A DNA stretch of 64,000 nt from Mercurialis annua (lineage: Eukaryota > Streptophyta > Magnoliopsida > Malpighiales > Euphorbiaceae): NCBI RefSeq assembly GCF_937616625.2, contig NC_065576.1:18130001-18194000 (forward strand), written 5' to 3'. The position numbers were made by a program, and so were the translations under genes. Shown here one piece after another: positions 12,337 to 26,400 of this stretch. The notes under the pieces are model-generated. The model saw only the letters and a list, made by a program, of their open reading frames with translations, ran no database searches and was not told the DNA's origin. Each line of letters opens with the position of its first letter. Within the stretch, counting starts at the first letter, position 1.

Positions 12337-12340
12337 ATGT

Positions 12341-12406
12341 TGTCGTTAACTCCTCGCGCCGCTGCCGCCGTTTCTAGGACCGACCAACGCCTCATCTGCA
12401 CAGGTT
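12341..12406. other. GC-rich non-satellite insert, copy 1
   Basis: About 66 bp that do not fit the monomer, with GC-rich text such as CTCGCGCCGCTGCCGCCG. Satellite resumes right after it at AAACGTTTG. Its origin is not recognised; filler DNA copied during break repair is one explanation. Confidence 0.7.
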
Positions 12407-13679
12407 CAAACGTTTGTCTTAAATTGCTAAAAAGGTTAAACGTTTGGTTTTGTTTCGTAACGTTTGTAAATGTTTGGTTTTGTTTTGTAACGTTTGTAAA
12501 CGTTTGGCTTAAATCCCTAAAATGTTGAAACATTTGGATTTGTTTCGTATTTTTTGGCTTAAATTGCTAAAAATGTGAAACGTTTGGATTTGTTTCGTAA
12601 CGTTTGTAAATGTTTCGCTTCAATAGCTAAAAAGGGGGAACGTTTTGATTTGTTTCGTAACGTTCTACACATTTGGATTGATTTTGTAACATTTTAAACG
12701 TTTGGCTTAAATCGCTAAAAGGATGAAATATTTAGTTTTATTTCGTAACGTTTGTAAACGTTTGCCTTAAATCGCTAAAAAGGTGAAACGTTTGGATTTG
12801 TTTTGTAGCGTTTGTAAAGGTTTGTTTTAAATCGATAAAAATGGGATACGTTTGGATTTGTTTCGTAACGTTTGTAAATGTTTGGCTTAAATCGCAAAAA
12901 AGGTGAAACGTTTGGTTTTGTTTCATAACGTTTGTAAACGTTTGGCTTAGATCGCAATAAAGGCGAAACATTTGGATTTGTTTCGTAACGTTTTAAACGT
13001 TTGGATTGGTTTCGTAATGCTTTCAACATTAGGCTTAAATCGCTAAAAAGGTGAAACGTTTCGATTTGTCTCGTAACGTTTTAAACGTTTGGCTCAAATC
13101 GCTAAAAAGAGGAAACCTTTGTATTTTTTCGTAACGTTTGTAAACGTTTGGCTTAAATCGCTAAAAAGGTAAAACATTTGGATTTGTTTTGTAAAGTTTA
13201 TAAACGTTTGGCTTAATTTGGTAAAAATGGGAAACGTTTGGATTTCTATTGTAACGTTTAAAACTTTTGGATTTGTTTTGTAACGTTTGTAAACGTTTGG
13301 CTTAAATCGCTAAAAATGTGAAACGTTTGGATTTGTTTCGTAGCGTTTGTAAACGTTTGGCTTAAATCGCTAAAAAGGTAAAACTTTTGGATTTGTTTCG
13401 TAACGTTTGTAAACTTTTGGTTTAAATCGATAAAAAGGGGAAACATTTTGATTTGTTTCGTAATGTTTGTAAACGTTTGGCTTAAACCTCTAAAAAAGGT
13501 GAAACATGTGCATTTGTTTCGTAACGTTTGTAAACGTTTCGCTTAAATCGCAAAAAAGGTGAAACGTTTAGTTTTGTTTCGTAATGTTTGTCAATGTTTG
13601 GCTTCGATCGCCAAAAATGTGAAACGTTTGGATTTTTTTTGTAACGTTTTAAACGTTTGGATGGTTTCGTAATGCTTTC

Positions 13680-16600
13680 AACATTTGGCTTAAATCGCTA
13701 AAAAGGTGAAACGTTTGGATTTGTTTCGTAATGTTTTAAACATTTCGCTCAAATCGCTAAAAAGGGGAAATGTTTGGATTTGTTTCGTAACGTTTGTAAA
13801 CGTTTGGCTTAAATCGCTAAAACTTTGAAATGTTTGGATTTGTTTTGTAACGTTGGTAAATGTTTGGCTTAAATCGGTAAAAAGGTGAAACGTTTGGTTT
13901 TGTTTCGTAACGTTTATAAACATTTGACTTAAATCGCTGAAAAGGGGAAACGTTTGGATATGTTTATTAACGTTTGTAAACACGTTTAGATTTATTTCGT
14001 AACTTTTGTAAACTTTTGGCTTAAATTGCTAAAAAGGTAAAACATTTGGTTTTGTTTCGTAACGTTTGTAAACTTTTGGCTTAAATCGATAAAAAGGGGA
14101 AACATTTTGATTTGTTTCGTAATGTTTATGAACGTTTGGCTTAGATCGCAAAAAAGGTGAAACGTGTGCATTTGTTTCGTAACGTTTGTAAACGTTTCGC
14201 TTAAATCGCAAAAAAGGTGAAACGTTTAGTTTTGTTTCATAACGTTTGTAAACGTTAGGCTTCGATCGCAAGAAAGGTGAAACGTTTGGATTTGTTTCAT
14301 AACGTTTTAAACGTTTGGATTTGTTTTGTAACGTTTTAAACGTTTGGATTTATTTTGCAACGTTTGTAAACGTTTAACTTAAATTGGTAAAAAGGTGAAA
14401 CGTTTGGATTTATTTCGTAATGTTTGAAAACGTTTGGCTTAAATCGTTAAACAGCGGAAACGTTTGGATTTGTTTCGTAACGTTTTAAACGTTTGGTTTT
14501 GTTTCGTAGCGTTTGTAAAGGTTTGTTTTAAATCGCTAAAAATGGGAAACATTTGGATTCGTTTCGTAACGTTTGTAAACGTTTGTATTAAATCGCAAAA
14601 AAGGTGAAACGTTTGGTTGTATTTCGCAACATTTGTAAACGTTTGGCTTAGATCGCAAAAAAGGTGAAACGTTTGGATTTGTTGCATAACGTTTTAAACG
14701 TTTGGATTTAATTCGTAACGTTTGTAAATGTTTGGCTTAAATCGCCAAAAATGTGAAACGTTTGGATTTGTTTTGTAACGTTTTAAACGTTTGGATGGTT
14801 TCGTAATGCTTTCAACATTTGGCTTAAATCGCTAAAAAGGTGAAACGTTTGGATTTATTTCGTAATGTTTTAAACATTTCGCTCAAATCGCTAAAAAGGG
14901 GAAATGTTTGGATTTGTTTCGTAACGTTTGTAAACGCTTGGCTTAAATCGCTAAAACTTTGAAATGTTTGGATTTGTTTTGTAACGTTGGTAAATGTTTG
15001 GCTTAAATCGGTAAAAAGGTGAAACGTTTGGTTTTGTTTCGTAACGTTTATAAACATTTGACTTAAATCGCTGAAAAGGGGAAACGTTTGGATATGTTTA
15101 TTAACGTTTGTAAACGTTTGGCTTAAATCGCTCAAAAGGTGAAACATTTAGATTTATTTCGTAACTTTTGTAAACTTTTGGCTTAAATTGCTAAAAAGGT
15201 GAAACATTTGGTTTTGTTTCGTAACGTTTGTAAACTTTTGGCTTAAATAGATAAAAAGGGGAAACATTTTGATTTGTTTCGTAATGTTTGTAAATGTTTC
15301 GCTTAGATTGCAAAAAAGGTGAAACGTGTGTATTTGTTCGTAACGTTTGTAAACGTTTCGCTTAAATCGCAAAAAAGGTGAAACGTTTAGTTTTGTTTCA
15401 TAACGTTTGTAAACGTTAGGCTTCGATCGCAAGAAAGGTGAAACGTTTGGATTTGTTTCGTAACGTTTTAAACGTTTGGATTTGTTTTGTAACGTTTTAA
15501 ACCTTTGGATTTGTTTTGCAACGTTTGTAAACGTTTAGCTTAAATTGGTAAAAAGGTGAAACGTTTAGATTTATTTCGTAATGTTTAAAAACGTTTGGGT
15601 TAAATCGTTAAACATCGGAAACGTTTGGATTTGTTTCGTAACGTTTTAAACGTTTGGATTTGTTTCGTAGCGTTTGTAAAGGTTTGTTTTAAGTCGCTAA
15701 AAATGGGAAACATTTGGATTCGTTTCGTAACGTTTGTAAACGTTTGTCTTAAATCGCAAAAAAGTTGAAACGTTTGGTTGTATTTCGTAACATTTGTAAA
15801 CGTTTGGCTTAGATCGCAAAAAAGGTGAAACGTTTGGATTTGTTGCATAACGTTTTAAACGTTTGGATTTGTTTCGTAACGTTTGTAAATGTTTGGCTTA
15901 AATCGCCAAAAATGTGAAATGTTTGGATTTGTTTTGTAACGTTTTAAACATTTGGATGGTTTCATAATGCTTTCAACATTTGGCTTAAATCGCTAAAAAG
16001 GTGAAACGTTTGGATTTATTTCGTAATGTTTTAAACATTTCGCTCAAATCGCTAAAAAGGGGAAATGTTTGGATTTGTTTCGTAACGTTTGTAAACGCTT
16101 GGCTTAAATCGCTAAAACTTTGAAATGTTTGGATTTGTTTTGTAACGTTGGTAAATGTTTGGCTTAAATCGGTAAAAATATGAAACGTTTGGTTTTGTTT
16201 CGTAACGTTTATAAACATTTGACTTAAATCGCTGAAAAGGGGAAACGTTTGGATATGTTAATTAACGTTTGTAAACGTTTGGCTTAAATCGCTAAAAAGG
16301 TGAAACGTTTAGATTTATTTCGTAACTTTTGTAAACTTTTGGCTTAAATTGCTAAAAAGGTGAAACATTTGGTTTTGTTTCATAACGTTTGTAAACTTTT
16401 GGCTTAAATCGATAAAAAGGGGAAACATTTTGATTTGTTTCGTAATGTTTGTAAACGTTTCGCTTAGATCGCAAAAAAGGTGAAACGTGTGCATTTGTTT
16501 CGTAACGTTTGTAAACGTTTCGCTTAAATCGCAAAAAAGGTGAAACGTTTAGTTTTGTTTCATAACATTTGTAAATGTTAGGCTTCGATCGCAAGAAAGG

Positions 16601-17413
16601 TGAAACGTTTGGATTTGTTTCGTAACGTTTTAAACGTTTGGATTTGTTTTGTAACGTTTTAAACGTTTGGATTTGTTTTGCAATGTTTGTAAACGATTAG
16701 CTTAAATTGGTAAAAAGGTGAAACGTTTGGATTTATTTCGTAATGTTTGAAAATGTTTGGCTTAAATCGTTAGACATGGGAAACGTTTGGATTTGTTTCG
16801 TAACGTTTTAAACGTTTGGATTTGTTTCGTAGCATTTGTAAAGGTTTGTTTTAAATCGCTAAAAATGGGAAACATTTGGATTTGTTTCGTAATGTTTGTA
16901 AACGTTTGTCTTAAATCGCAAAAAAGGTGAAACGTTTGGTTGTATTTCGTAACATTTGTAAACGTTTGGCTTAGATCGCAAAAAAGGTGAAACGTTTGGT
17001 TTTGTTGCATAACGTTTTAAACGTTTGGATTTGTTTCGTGACATTTGTAAATGTTTGGCTTAAATCGCCAAAAATGTGAAATGTTTGGATTTGTTTTGTA
17101 ACGTTTTAAACGTTTGGATGGTTTCGTAATGCTTTCAACATTTGGCTTAAATCGCTAAAAAGGTGAAACGTTTGGATTTGTTTCGTAATGTTTTAAACGT
17201 TTCGTTCAAATCGTTAAAAAGGGGAAATGTTTGGATTTGTTTCGTAACATTTATAAACGTTTGGCTTAAATCGCTAAAACTTTGAAATGTTTGGATTTGT
17301 TTTGTAACGTTGGTAAATGTTTGGCTTAAATCGCTAAAAAGGTGAAACGTTTGGTTTTGTTTCGTAACGTTTATAAACATTTGACTTAAATCGCTGAAAA
17401 GGGGAAGCGTTCG
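13680..17413. repeat. About 1.16-kb higher-order repeat, copy 1
   Basis: Blocks that begin with the same irregular unit (TTCGTAATGCTTTCAACATT just before them) start near 13680, 14814, 15976 and 17138, so spacings are about 1,134, 1,162 and 1,162 bp. The first block is short because of a deletion of about 28 bp near 13980. The fourth is partial and runs into type II monomers near 17413. A related but less regular block precedes them from about 13000. Confidence 0.85.
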
Positions 17414-20400
17414 GCTTAAATTGTTAAATGTTAGGATTTGTTTGGTAATATTTTAAACGTTTGATTTAAATAGCTAAAAAAGTGAAACGCTATGATTTGT
17501 TTTGTAACGTTTTCAATGTTTAGATTTTTTTCGTAACGTTTTCAACGTTTGGCTTAAATAGCTAAAAAGGTGAAACGTTTGGATTTGTTTTGTAACGGTT
17601 GCGTTAAATCGCTAAAAATATTAAGTGTTTGGATTTGTTTTGTAATGTTTTAAATGATTGGATTTGTTTCATAACATTTTAAACGTTTGACTTAAATAGC
17701 TAAAAAGGTTAAACGTAAGAATTTGTTTCGTAACGTTTTAAACGTTTGGCTTAAATCGCTAAAAAGGTGAAACGTTAGGATTTGTTTCGTAACGTTTTAA
17801 ACGTTTGTATTTGTTTCGTAACGTTTTAAACCGTTGGCTTAATTAGCTAAAAAGGTCAAACATTAAGATTTGTTTCGTAACGTTTTAAACGTTTGGTTTT
17901 GATTTATAACGTTTTAAACGTTTGGCTTAAATCGCTAAAAAGGTGAATTGTTAGGATTTATTTCATAACGTTTTAAATGTTTGGCTAAAATCGCTAAAAA
18001 GGTTAAACGTTAGGAATTTTTATAACATTTTAAACGTTTGGATTAGTTTCATAATATTTTAAACGTTTGGCTTAAATACCTAAAAAGGTGAAAAGTTTGG
18101 ATATTTTCGCAACGTTTTAAACGTTTAGTTTAAATCGTTAAAAAGGTGAAATATTAGGATTTGTTTCGTAACGTTTTAAACGTTTGGCTTAAATAGCTAA
18201 AAAGGTGAAACGTTAGGATTTGTTTTGTAACGTTTTAAACTTTAGATTTGTTTCATGACGTTTTAAACGTTTGGCTTAAATAGCTAAAAAGATTAAACAT
18301 TTGGATTTGTTTCGTAAAATTTTAAACGTTTGGCTTAAATTGCTAAAAAGATGAAATGTTTGGATTATTTTTGTAAAGTTTTAAACATTTGGATTTGTTT
18401 CGCAATGTTTTAAACGTTTGAGTTAAACCGCTAAAAAGGTTAAACGTTAGAATTTGTTTTGTAACGTTTTTAACGTTTGGATTAAATCGCGAAAAAGGTT
18501 AAACGCTAGGATTTTTTTCATAATGTTTTAAACGTTTCCATTTGTTACGTAACATTTTAAACGTTTGGCTTAAATAGCTAAAAAGGTGAAACATTAGGAT
18601 TTGTTTTGTAACGTTTTAAATGTTTGGATTTATTTTGAAACATTTTAAACGTTTGGATTAAATCGCTATAAAGGTCAAATGTTAGGGTTTGTTTCGTAAC
18701 ATTTTAAACGTTTGTCTTAAATCGCTAAAAAGGTGAAACGTTAGGATTTTTTTGTAATATTTTAAATATTTGGATTAGTTTCGTAACGTTTTACACGTTT
18801 GGCTTGAATAGCTAAAAAGGTGAAAAGTTTGGATTTAGTTCGTAATATTTTTAACGTTTGGCTTATATCGCTAAAAAGGTGAAACGTTTGGATTTATTTC
18901 GGAATGTTTTAAACGTTTGGATTTGTTTAGTAACGTTTTAAACGTTCAGATTAGCTTCGTAACGTTTTAAATGTTTGGTTTTGTTTCCTATTTTGTTTCG
19001 TAACATTTTAAACATTTGGCTTAAATCGCTAAAAATGTTAAACATTAAGATTTGTTTCGTAACATTTTAACGTTTGGCTTAAATCACTAAAAAGGTGAAA
19101 CACTAGGATTTGTTTCATAACGTTTTAAACATTTGGATTTGTTTCGTAACGTTTTAAACGTTTGGCTTAAATAACTAAAAAAGGGAAACGTTTCGAGTTG
19201 TTTCATAACCTTTTAAACGTTTTGTTTAAATGGCTAAAAATGGAAACGTTTGGATTTGTTTCGTAACGTTTTAAATGTTTGGATTTGTTTCGTAGCGTTT
19301 CAAACGTTTGAATTTGTTTCGTAAAGTTTTAAGCGTTTTGCTTAAATAGCTAAAAAGGTGAAACATTAGCATTTGTTTCGTAACGTTTTGAACGTTTAGC
19401 TTAAATCGCTAAAGACAAAAAACGTTAGGATTTATTTTGCAACATTTTAAGGGTTTGGATTTGTTTTGTAACGTTTTAAACATTCGGCTAAAATAGCTAG
19501 AAAGTGAAATGAACGTTTGGATTTGTTTCGTAACATTTTAAACGTTTGGCTTAAATTGCTAAACAGGTGAAACGTTAAGATTTGTTTCGTATCATTTTAA
19601 ACGTTTGGCTTAAATCGCTAAAAAGGTGAAACGTTAGAATTTGTTTCATAACGTTTTAAACGCTTGGAATTGTTTCATAACGTTTTAAACGTTTGGCTTA
19701 AATAGCTAAAAAGGATAAACATTTGGATATGTATTGTTACCTAATCGTTTGGTTTAAATCGCTAATAAGGTGAAACGTTTGGATTTGTTTCATGACGTTT
19801 TACACGTTTTGATTTGTTTCGTAACGTTTTAATCGTTTGGCTTTGTTTCGTAACCTTTTCAACATTTGGATTTGTTTCGTAATGTTTTAAACGTTTGGAT
19901 TTGTTTTGTAACGTTTTGAATTTTTGGCTTAAATGGCTAAAAAGGTCAAATATAATGATTTGTTTCGTAACGTTTTAAACGTTTGGCTTAATCGTGAAAA
20001 AGGTGAAACATTAGGATTCGTTTCGTAACATTTTAAACGTTTGGCTTAAATAGCTAAAAAGGTGAAACGTTAGGATTTGCTTTGTATCGTTTTAAACGTT
20101 TGGATTAGTTTCGTAACATTTTAAACGTTCGGCTTAAATAGCTTAAAAGATGGAACGTTTGGAATTGTTTCATAACGTTTTAAACGTTTGGCTTAAATCG
20201 CTAAACATGTGAAACATTTTAAATGTTTGGATTTGTTTCATAACATTTTAAACGTTTGGATTTGTTTAGTAACATTTTAAACGTTTGGATTTGTTTCGTA
20301 ACGTTTTAAATTTTTGGCTTAAATTGCTGAAAAGGTGGAACGTGTGGAATTATTTCGCAGCGTTTTAAATGTTTGGCTAAAATCGCTGAAAAGGTTAAAC

Positions 20401-22139
20401 GTTTGGATTTGTTTGTAACGTTTTAAACATTTGAATTTTTTTCGTAACGTTTTACACATTTTATTTTTTTATAACGTTTTAAACGTTAGGATTTGTCTCG
20501 TAACGTTTAAAATGTTTGGCTTAAATTTCTAAAAAAGTGAAACATTAGGATTTGTTTCGTAACGTTTTAAACGTTTGGCTCAAATAGCTAAAAAGGTGAA
20601 ATGTTAGAATTTGTTCCATAAAGTTTTAAAAGTTTGGATTTGTTTTGTAACGTTTTAAACATTTGGCTTAAATAGATAAAAAGGTGAAACATTAGGATTT
20701 GTTTCGTAAAATTTTAAACGTTAGGCTTAAATACCTAAAAAGGTGAACCATTAGGATTTGTTTTGTACGTTTTAAACGTTTGTCTTAAATTGCTAAAAAG
20801 GTGAAACGTTGGGATTTGTTTAGTAACGTTTTAAACGTTTGGATTACATAACTAAAAAGGTAAAGCATTAGGATTTTTTTTCTTAACGTTTTAAACGTTT
20901 GGATTTGTTTCGTAACAATTTAAATATTTAGTTAAATTGCTAAAAAGATGAAAATTAGAATTTGTTTCGTAACATTTTAAACATTTGGCTTAAATCGCTA
21001 AAAAAGTGAAACGTTAGGATTTATTTTGCAACGTTTTAAACGTTTGGATTTGTTTTATAACTTTTTAAACGTTTGGCTTAAATTGCTAAAAAGATGAAAC
21101 GTTTGGATTTGTTTTGTAACCTAATCGTTTGACTTAATTCGCTAAAAAGTGAAATGTTTGGATTTATTTTGTAACGTTTTATACGTTTGGATTTGTTTTG
21201 TAATATTTTAAATGTTTGGATTTGTTTCGTAACGTTTTAAACGTCTGGATTTCTTTCATAGCGTTTTAATTTTTTTGCCTTAAATCATTAAAAAGGTGAA
21301 ACGTTAATATTAGTTTCGCAACGTTTTAAACGTTTGGCTTGAATCTCTAAAAATGTGAAACATTAGTATTAGTTTCGTAATGTTTGAAACATTTGGCTTA
21401 AGTAGCTAAAAAGGTAAAACATTAGGATTTGTTTTGTAACGTTTTAAACGTTTGTATTTGTTTCGTAATGTTTTAAACATTTAGCTTAAATTGCTAAAAA
21501 GGGAAACATTACGATTTGTTTAGTAACGTTTTAAACGTTCGGCTTAAATCGCTTAAAAGGTGAAATGTTAAGATTCGTTTCGTAACGTTTTAAATGTTTG
21601 GCTTAAATAGCTAAAAAGCTGAAACGTTAGGATTTTTTTCGTAACATTTTAAACGTTTGGATTTGTTTCATAATGTGTGGATTTGTTTCGTAACGTTTTA
21701 AACGTTTGCCTTAAATCGCTAGAAAGGTAAAACGTTAGGATTGGTTTCGCAACGTTTTGAACGTTTGGTTTACATAACTAAAAAGGTGAAACGTTAGGAT
21801 TTGTTTTTAGCGTTTTAAACGTTTCGATTTGTTTCGTAACGTTTTCAACATTTGGCTTAAATAGATAAAAAGGTGAAACGTTAGGATTTGCTTCCAAACA
21901 TTTTAAACATTTGGATTTGTTACGTTAACGTTTTAAACATTTGGCTTAAATCGCTAAAAAAGTGAAACGTTTGGATTTTTTTCGTAACGTTTTAAACGAT
22001 TGGATTGGTTTTATAACGTTTTAAACATTCTGCTTAAATTGCTAAAAATATGAAACTTTTGGATTTGTTTCGTAATGTCTGCAAACGTTTTTCCTTAGAT
22101 CGCTAAAAAGGTGAAACATTTGGTTTTATTACATAATGT

Positions 22140-22205
22140 TGTCGTTAACTCCTCGCGCCGCTGCCGCCGTTTCTAGGACCGACCAACGCCTCATCTGCAC
22201 AGGTT
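22140..22205. other. GC-rich non-satellite insert, copy 2
   Basis: The identical insert in the second 9,799-bp copy. It gives the array a unique marker that occurs exactly twice. Confidence 0.7.
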
Positions 22206-23478
22206 CAAACGTTTGTCTTAAATTGCTAAAAAGGTTAAACGTTTGGTTTTGTTTCGTAACGTTTGTAAATGTTTGGTTTTGTTTTGTAACGTTTGTAAAC
22301 GTTTGGCTTAAATCCCTAAAATGTTGAAACATTTGGATTTGTTTCGTATTTTTTGGCTTAAATTGCTAAAAATGTGAAACGTTTGGATTTGTTTCGTAAC
22401 GTTTGTAAATGTTTCGCTTCAATAGCTAAAAAGGGGGAACGTTTTGATTTGTTTCGTAACGTTCTACACATTTGGATTGATTTTGTAACATTTTAAACGT
22501 TTGGCTTAAATCGCTAAAAGGATGAAATATTTAGTTTTATTTCGTAACGTTTGTAAACGTTTGCCTTAAATCGCTAAAAAGGTGAAACGTTTGGATTTGT
22601 TTTGTAGCGTTTGTAAAGGTTTGTTTTAAATCGATAAAAATGGGATACGTTTGGATTTGTTTCGTAACGTTTGTAAATGTTTGGCTTAAATCGCAAAAAA
22701 GGTGAAACGTTTGGTTTTGTTTCATAACGTTTGTAAACGTTTGGCTTAGATCGCAATAAAGGCGAAACATTTGGATTTGTTTCGTAACGTTTTAAACGTT
22801 TGGATTGGTTTCGTAATGCTTTCAACATTAGGCTTAAATCGCTAAAAAGGTGAAACGTTTCGATTTGTCTCGTAACGTTTTAAACGTTTGGCTCAAATCG
22901 CTAAAAAGAGGAAACCTTTGTATTTTTTCGTAACGTTTGTAAACGTTTGGCTTAAATCGCTAAAAAGGTAAAACATTTGGATTTGTTTTGTAAAGTTTAT
23001 AAACGTTTGGCTTAATTTGGTAAAAATGGGAAACGTTTGGATTTCTATTGTAACGTTTAAAACTTTTGGATTTGTTTTGTAACGTTTGTAAACGTTTGGC
23101 TTAAATCGCTAAAAATGTGAAACGTTTGGATTTGTTTCGTAGCGTTTGTAAACGTTTGGCTTAAATCGCTAAAAAGGTAAAACTTTTGGATTTGTTTCGT
23201 AACGTTTGTAAACTTTTGGTTTAAATCGATAAAAAGGGGAAACATTTTGATTTGTTTCGTAATGTTTGTAAACGTTTGGCTTAAACCTCTAAAAAAGGTG
23301 AAACATGTGCATTTGTTTCGTAACGTTTGTAAACGTTTCGCTTAAATCGCAAAAAAGGTGAAACGTTTAGTTTTGTTTCGTAATGTTTGTCAATGTTTGG
23401 CTTCGATCGCCAAAAATGTGAAACGTTTGGATTTTTTTTGTAACGTTTTAAACGTTTGGATGGTTTCGTAATGCTTTC

Positions 23479-26400
23479 AACATTTGGCTTAAATCGCTAA
23501 AAAGGTGAAACGTTTGGATTTGTTTCGTAATGTTTTAAACATTTCGCTCAAATCGCTAAAAAGGGGAAATGTTTGGATTTGTTTCGTAACGTTTGTAAAC
23601 GTTTGGCTTAAATCGCTAAAACTTTGAAATGTTTGGATTTGTTTTGTAACGTTGGTAAATGTTTGGCTTAAATCGGTAAAAAGGTGAAACGTTTGGTTTT
23701 GTTTCGTAACGTTTATAAACATTTGACTTAAATCGCTGAAAAGGGGAAACGTTTGGATATGTTTATTAACGTTTGTAAACACGTTTAGATTTATTTCGTA
23801 ACTTTTGTAAACTTTTGGCTTAAATTGCTAAAAAGGTAAAACATTTGGTTTTGTTTCGTAACGTTTGTAAACTTTTGGCTTAAATCGATAAAAAGGGGAA
23901 ACATTTTGATTTGTTTCGTAATGTTTATGAACGTTTGGCTTAGATCGCAAAAAAGGTGAAACGTGTGCATTTGTTTCGTAACGTTTGTAAACGTTTCGCT
24001 TAAATCGCAAAAAAGGTGAAACGTTTAGTTTTGTTTCATAACGTTTGTAAACGTTAGGCTTCGATCGCAAGAAAGGTGAAACGTTTGGATTTGTTTCATA
24101 ACGTTTTAAACGTTTGGATTTGTTTTGTAACGTTTTAAACGTTTGGATTTATTTTGCAACGTTTGTAAACGTTTAACTTAAATTGGTAAAAAGGTGAAAC
24201 GTTTGGATTTATTTCGTAATGTTTGAAAACGTTTGGCTTAAATCGTTAAACAGCGGAAACGTTTGGATTTGTTTCGTAACGTTTTAAACGTTTGGTTTTG
24301 TTTCGTAGCGTTTGTAAAGGTTTGTTTTAAATCGCTAAAAATGGGAAACATTTGGATTCGTTTCGTAACGTTTGTAAACGTTTGTATTAAATCGCAAAAA
24401 AGGTGAAACGTTTGGTTGTATTTCGCAACATTTGTAAACGTTTGGCTTAGATCGCAAAAAAGGTGAAACGTTTGGATTTGTTGCATAACGTTTTAAACGT
24501 TTGGATTTAATTCGTAACGTTTGTAAATGTTTGGCTTAAATCGCCAAAAATGTGAAACGTTTGGATTTGTTTTGTAACGTTTTAAACGTTTGGATGGTTT
24601 CGTAATGCTTTCAACATTTGGCTTAAATCGCTAAAAAGGTGAAACGTTTGGATTTATTTCGTAATGTTTTAAACATTTCGCTCAAATCGCTAAAAAGGGG
24701 AAATGTTTGGATTTGTTTCGTAACGTTTGTAAACGCTTGGCTTAAATCGCTAAAACTTTGAAATGTTTGGATTTGTTTTGTAACGTTGGTAAATGTTTGG
24801 CTTAAATCGGTAAAAAGGTGAAACGTTTGGTTTTGTTTCGTAACGTTTATAAACATTTGACTTAAATCGCTGAAAAGGGGAAACGTTTGGATATGTTTAT
24901 TAACGTTTGTAAACGTTTGGCTTAAATCGCTCAAAAGGTGAAACATTTAGATTTATTTCGTAACTTTTGTAAACTTTTGGCTTAAATTGCTAAAAAGGTG
25001 AAACATTTGGTTTTGTTTCGTAACGTTTGTAAACTTTTGGCTTAAATAGATAAAAAGGGGAAACATTTTGATTTGTTTCGTAATGTTTGTAAATGTTTCG
25101 CTTAGATTGCAAAAAAGGTGAAACGTGTGTATTTGTTCGTAACGTTTGTAAACGTTTCGCTTAAATCGCAAAAAAGGTGAAACGTTTAGTTTTGTTTCAT
25201 AACGTTTGTAAACGTTAGGCTTCGATCGCAAGAAAGGTGAAACGTTTGGATTTGTTTCGTAACGTTTTAAACGTTTGGATTTGTTTTGTAACGTTTTAAA
25301 CCTTTGGATTTGTTTTGCAACGTTTGTAAACGTTTAGCTTAAATTGGTAAAAAGGTGAAACGTTTAGATTTATTTCGTAATGTTTAAAAACGTTTGGGTT
25401 AAATCGTTAAACATCGGAAACGTTTGGATTTGTTTCGTAACGTTTTAAACGTTTGGATTTGTTTCGTAGCGTTTGTAAAGGTTTGTTTTAAGTCGCTAAA
25501 AATGGGAAACATTTGGATTCGTTTCGTAACGTTTGTAAACGTTTGTCTTAAATCGCAAAAAAGTTGAAACGTTTGGTTGTATTTCGTAACATTTGTAAAC
25601 GTTTGGCTTAGATCGCAAAAAAGGTGAAACGTTTGGATTTGTTGCATAACGTTTTAAACGTTTGGATTTGTTTCGTAACGTTTGTAAATGTTTGGCTTAA
25701 ATCGCCAAAAATGTGAAATGTTTGGATTTGTTTTGTAACGTTTTAAACATTTGGATGGTTTCATAATGCTTTCAACATTTGGCTTAAATCGCTAAAAAGG
25801 TGAAACGTTTGGATTTATTTCGTAATGTTTTAAACATTTCACTCAAATCGCTAAAAAGGGGAAATGTTTGGATTTGTTTCGTAACGTTTGTAAACGCTTG
25901 GCTTAAATCGCTAAAACTTTGAAATGTTTGGATTTGTTTTGTAACGTTGGTAAATGTTTGGCTTAAATCGGTAAAAATGTGAAACGTTTGGTTTTGTTTC
26001 GTAACGTTTATAAACATTTGACTTAAATCGCTGAAAAGGGGAAACGTTTGGATATGTTAATTAACGTTTGTAAACGTTTGGCTTAAATCGCTAAAAAGGT
26101 GAAACGTTTAGATTTATTTCGTAACTTTTGTAAACTTTTGGCTTAAATTGCTAAAAAGGTGAAACATTTGGTTTTGTTTCATAACGTTTGTAAACTTTTG
26201 GCTTAAATCGATAAAAAGGGGAAACATTTTGATTTGTTTCGTAATGTTTGTAAACGTTTCGCTTAGATCGCAAAAAAGGTGAAACGTGTGCATTTGTTTC
26301 GTAACGTTTGTAAACGTTTCGCTTAAATCGCAAAAAAGGTGAAACGTTTAGTTTTGTTTCATAACATTTGTAAATGTTAGGCTTCGATCGCAAGAAAGGT

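Larger units (their letters stand above)
12085..21883. repeat. 9,799-bp satellite duplication, copy 1
   Basis: Identical to 21884-31682 at a constant offset of 9,799, with no length change. By eye I found two differences: 16042 G against 25841 A, and 16180 A against 25979 G. The match starts at GGATTTGCTTCC (12085) and breaks one base to the left of it. Confidence 0.93.

Noticed and set aside
12330..17380. About twenty minus-strand open frames with periodic 20-residue peptides (and the same again at 22129-27179)
   Set aside because: They follow from a 60-bp tandem repeat read in one frame. They have no start context, splice signals or domain, and stop wherever the 59-bp monomer begins.
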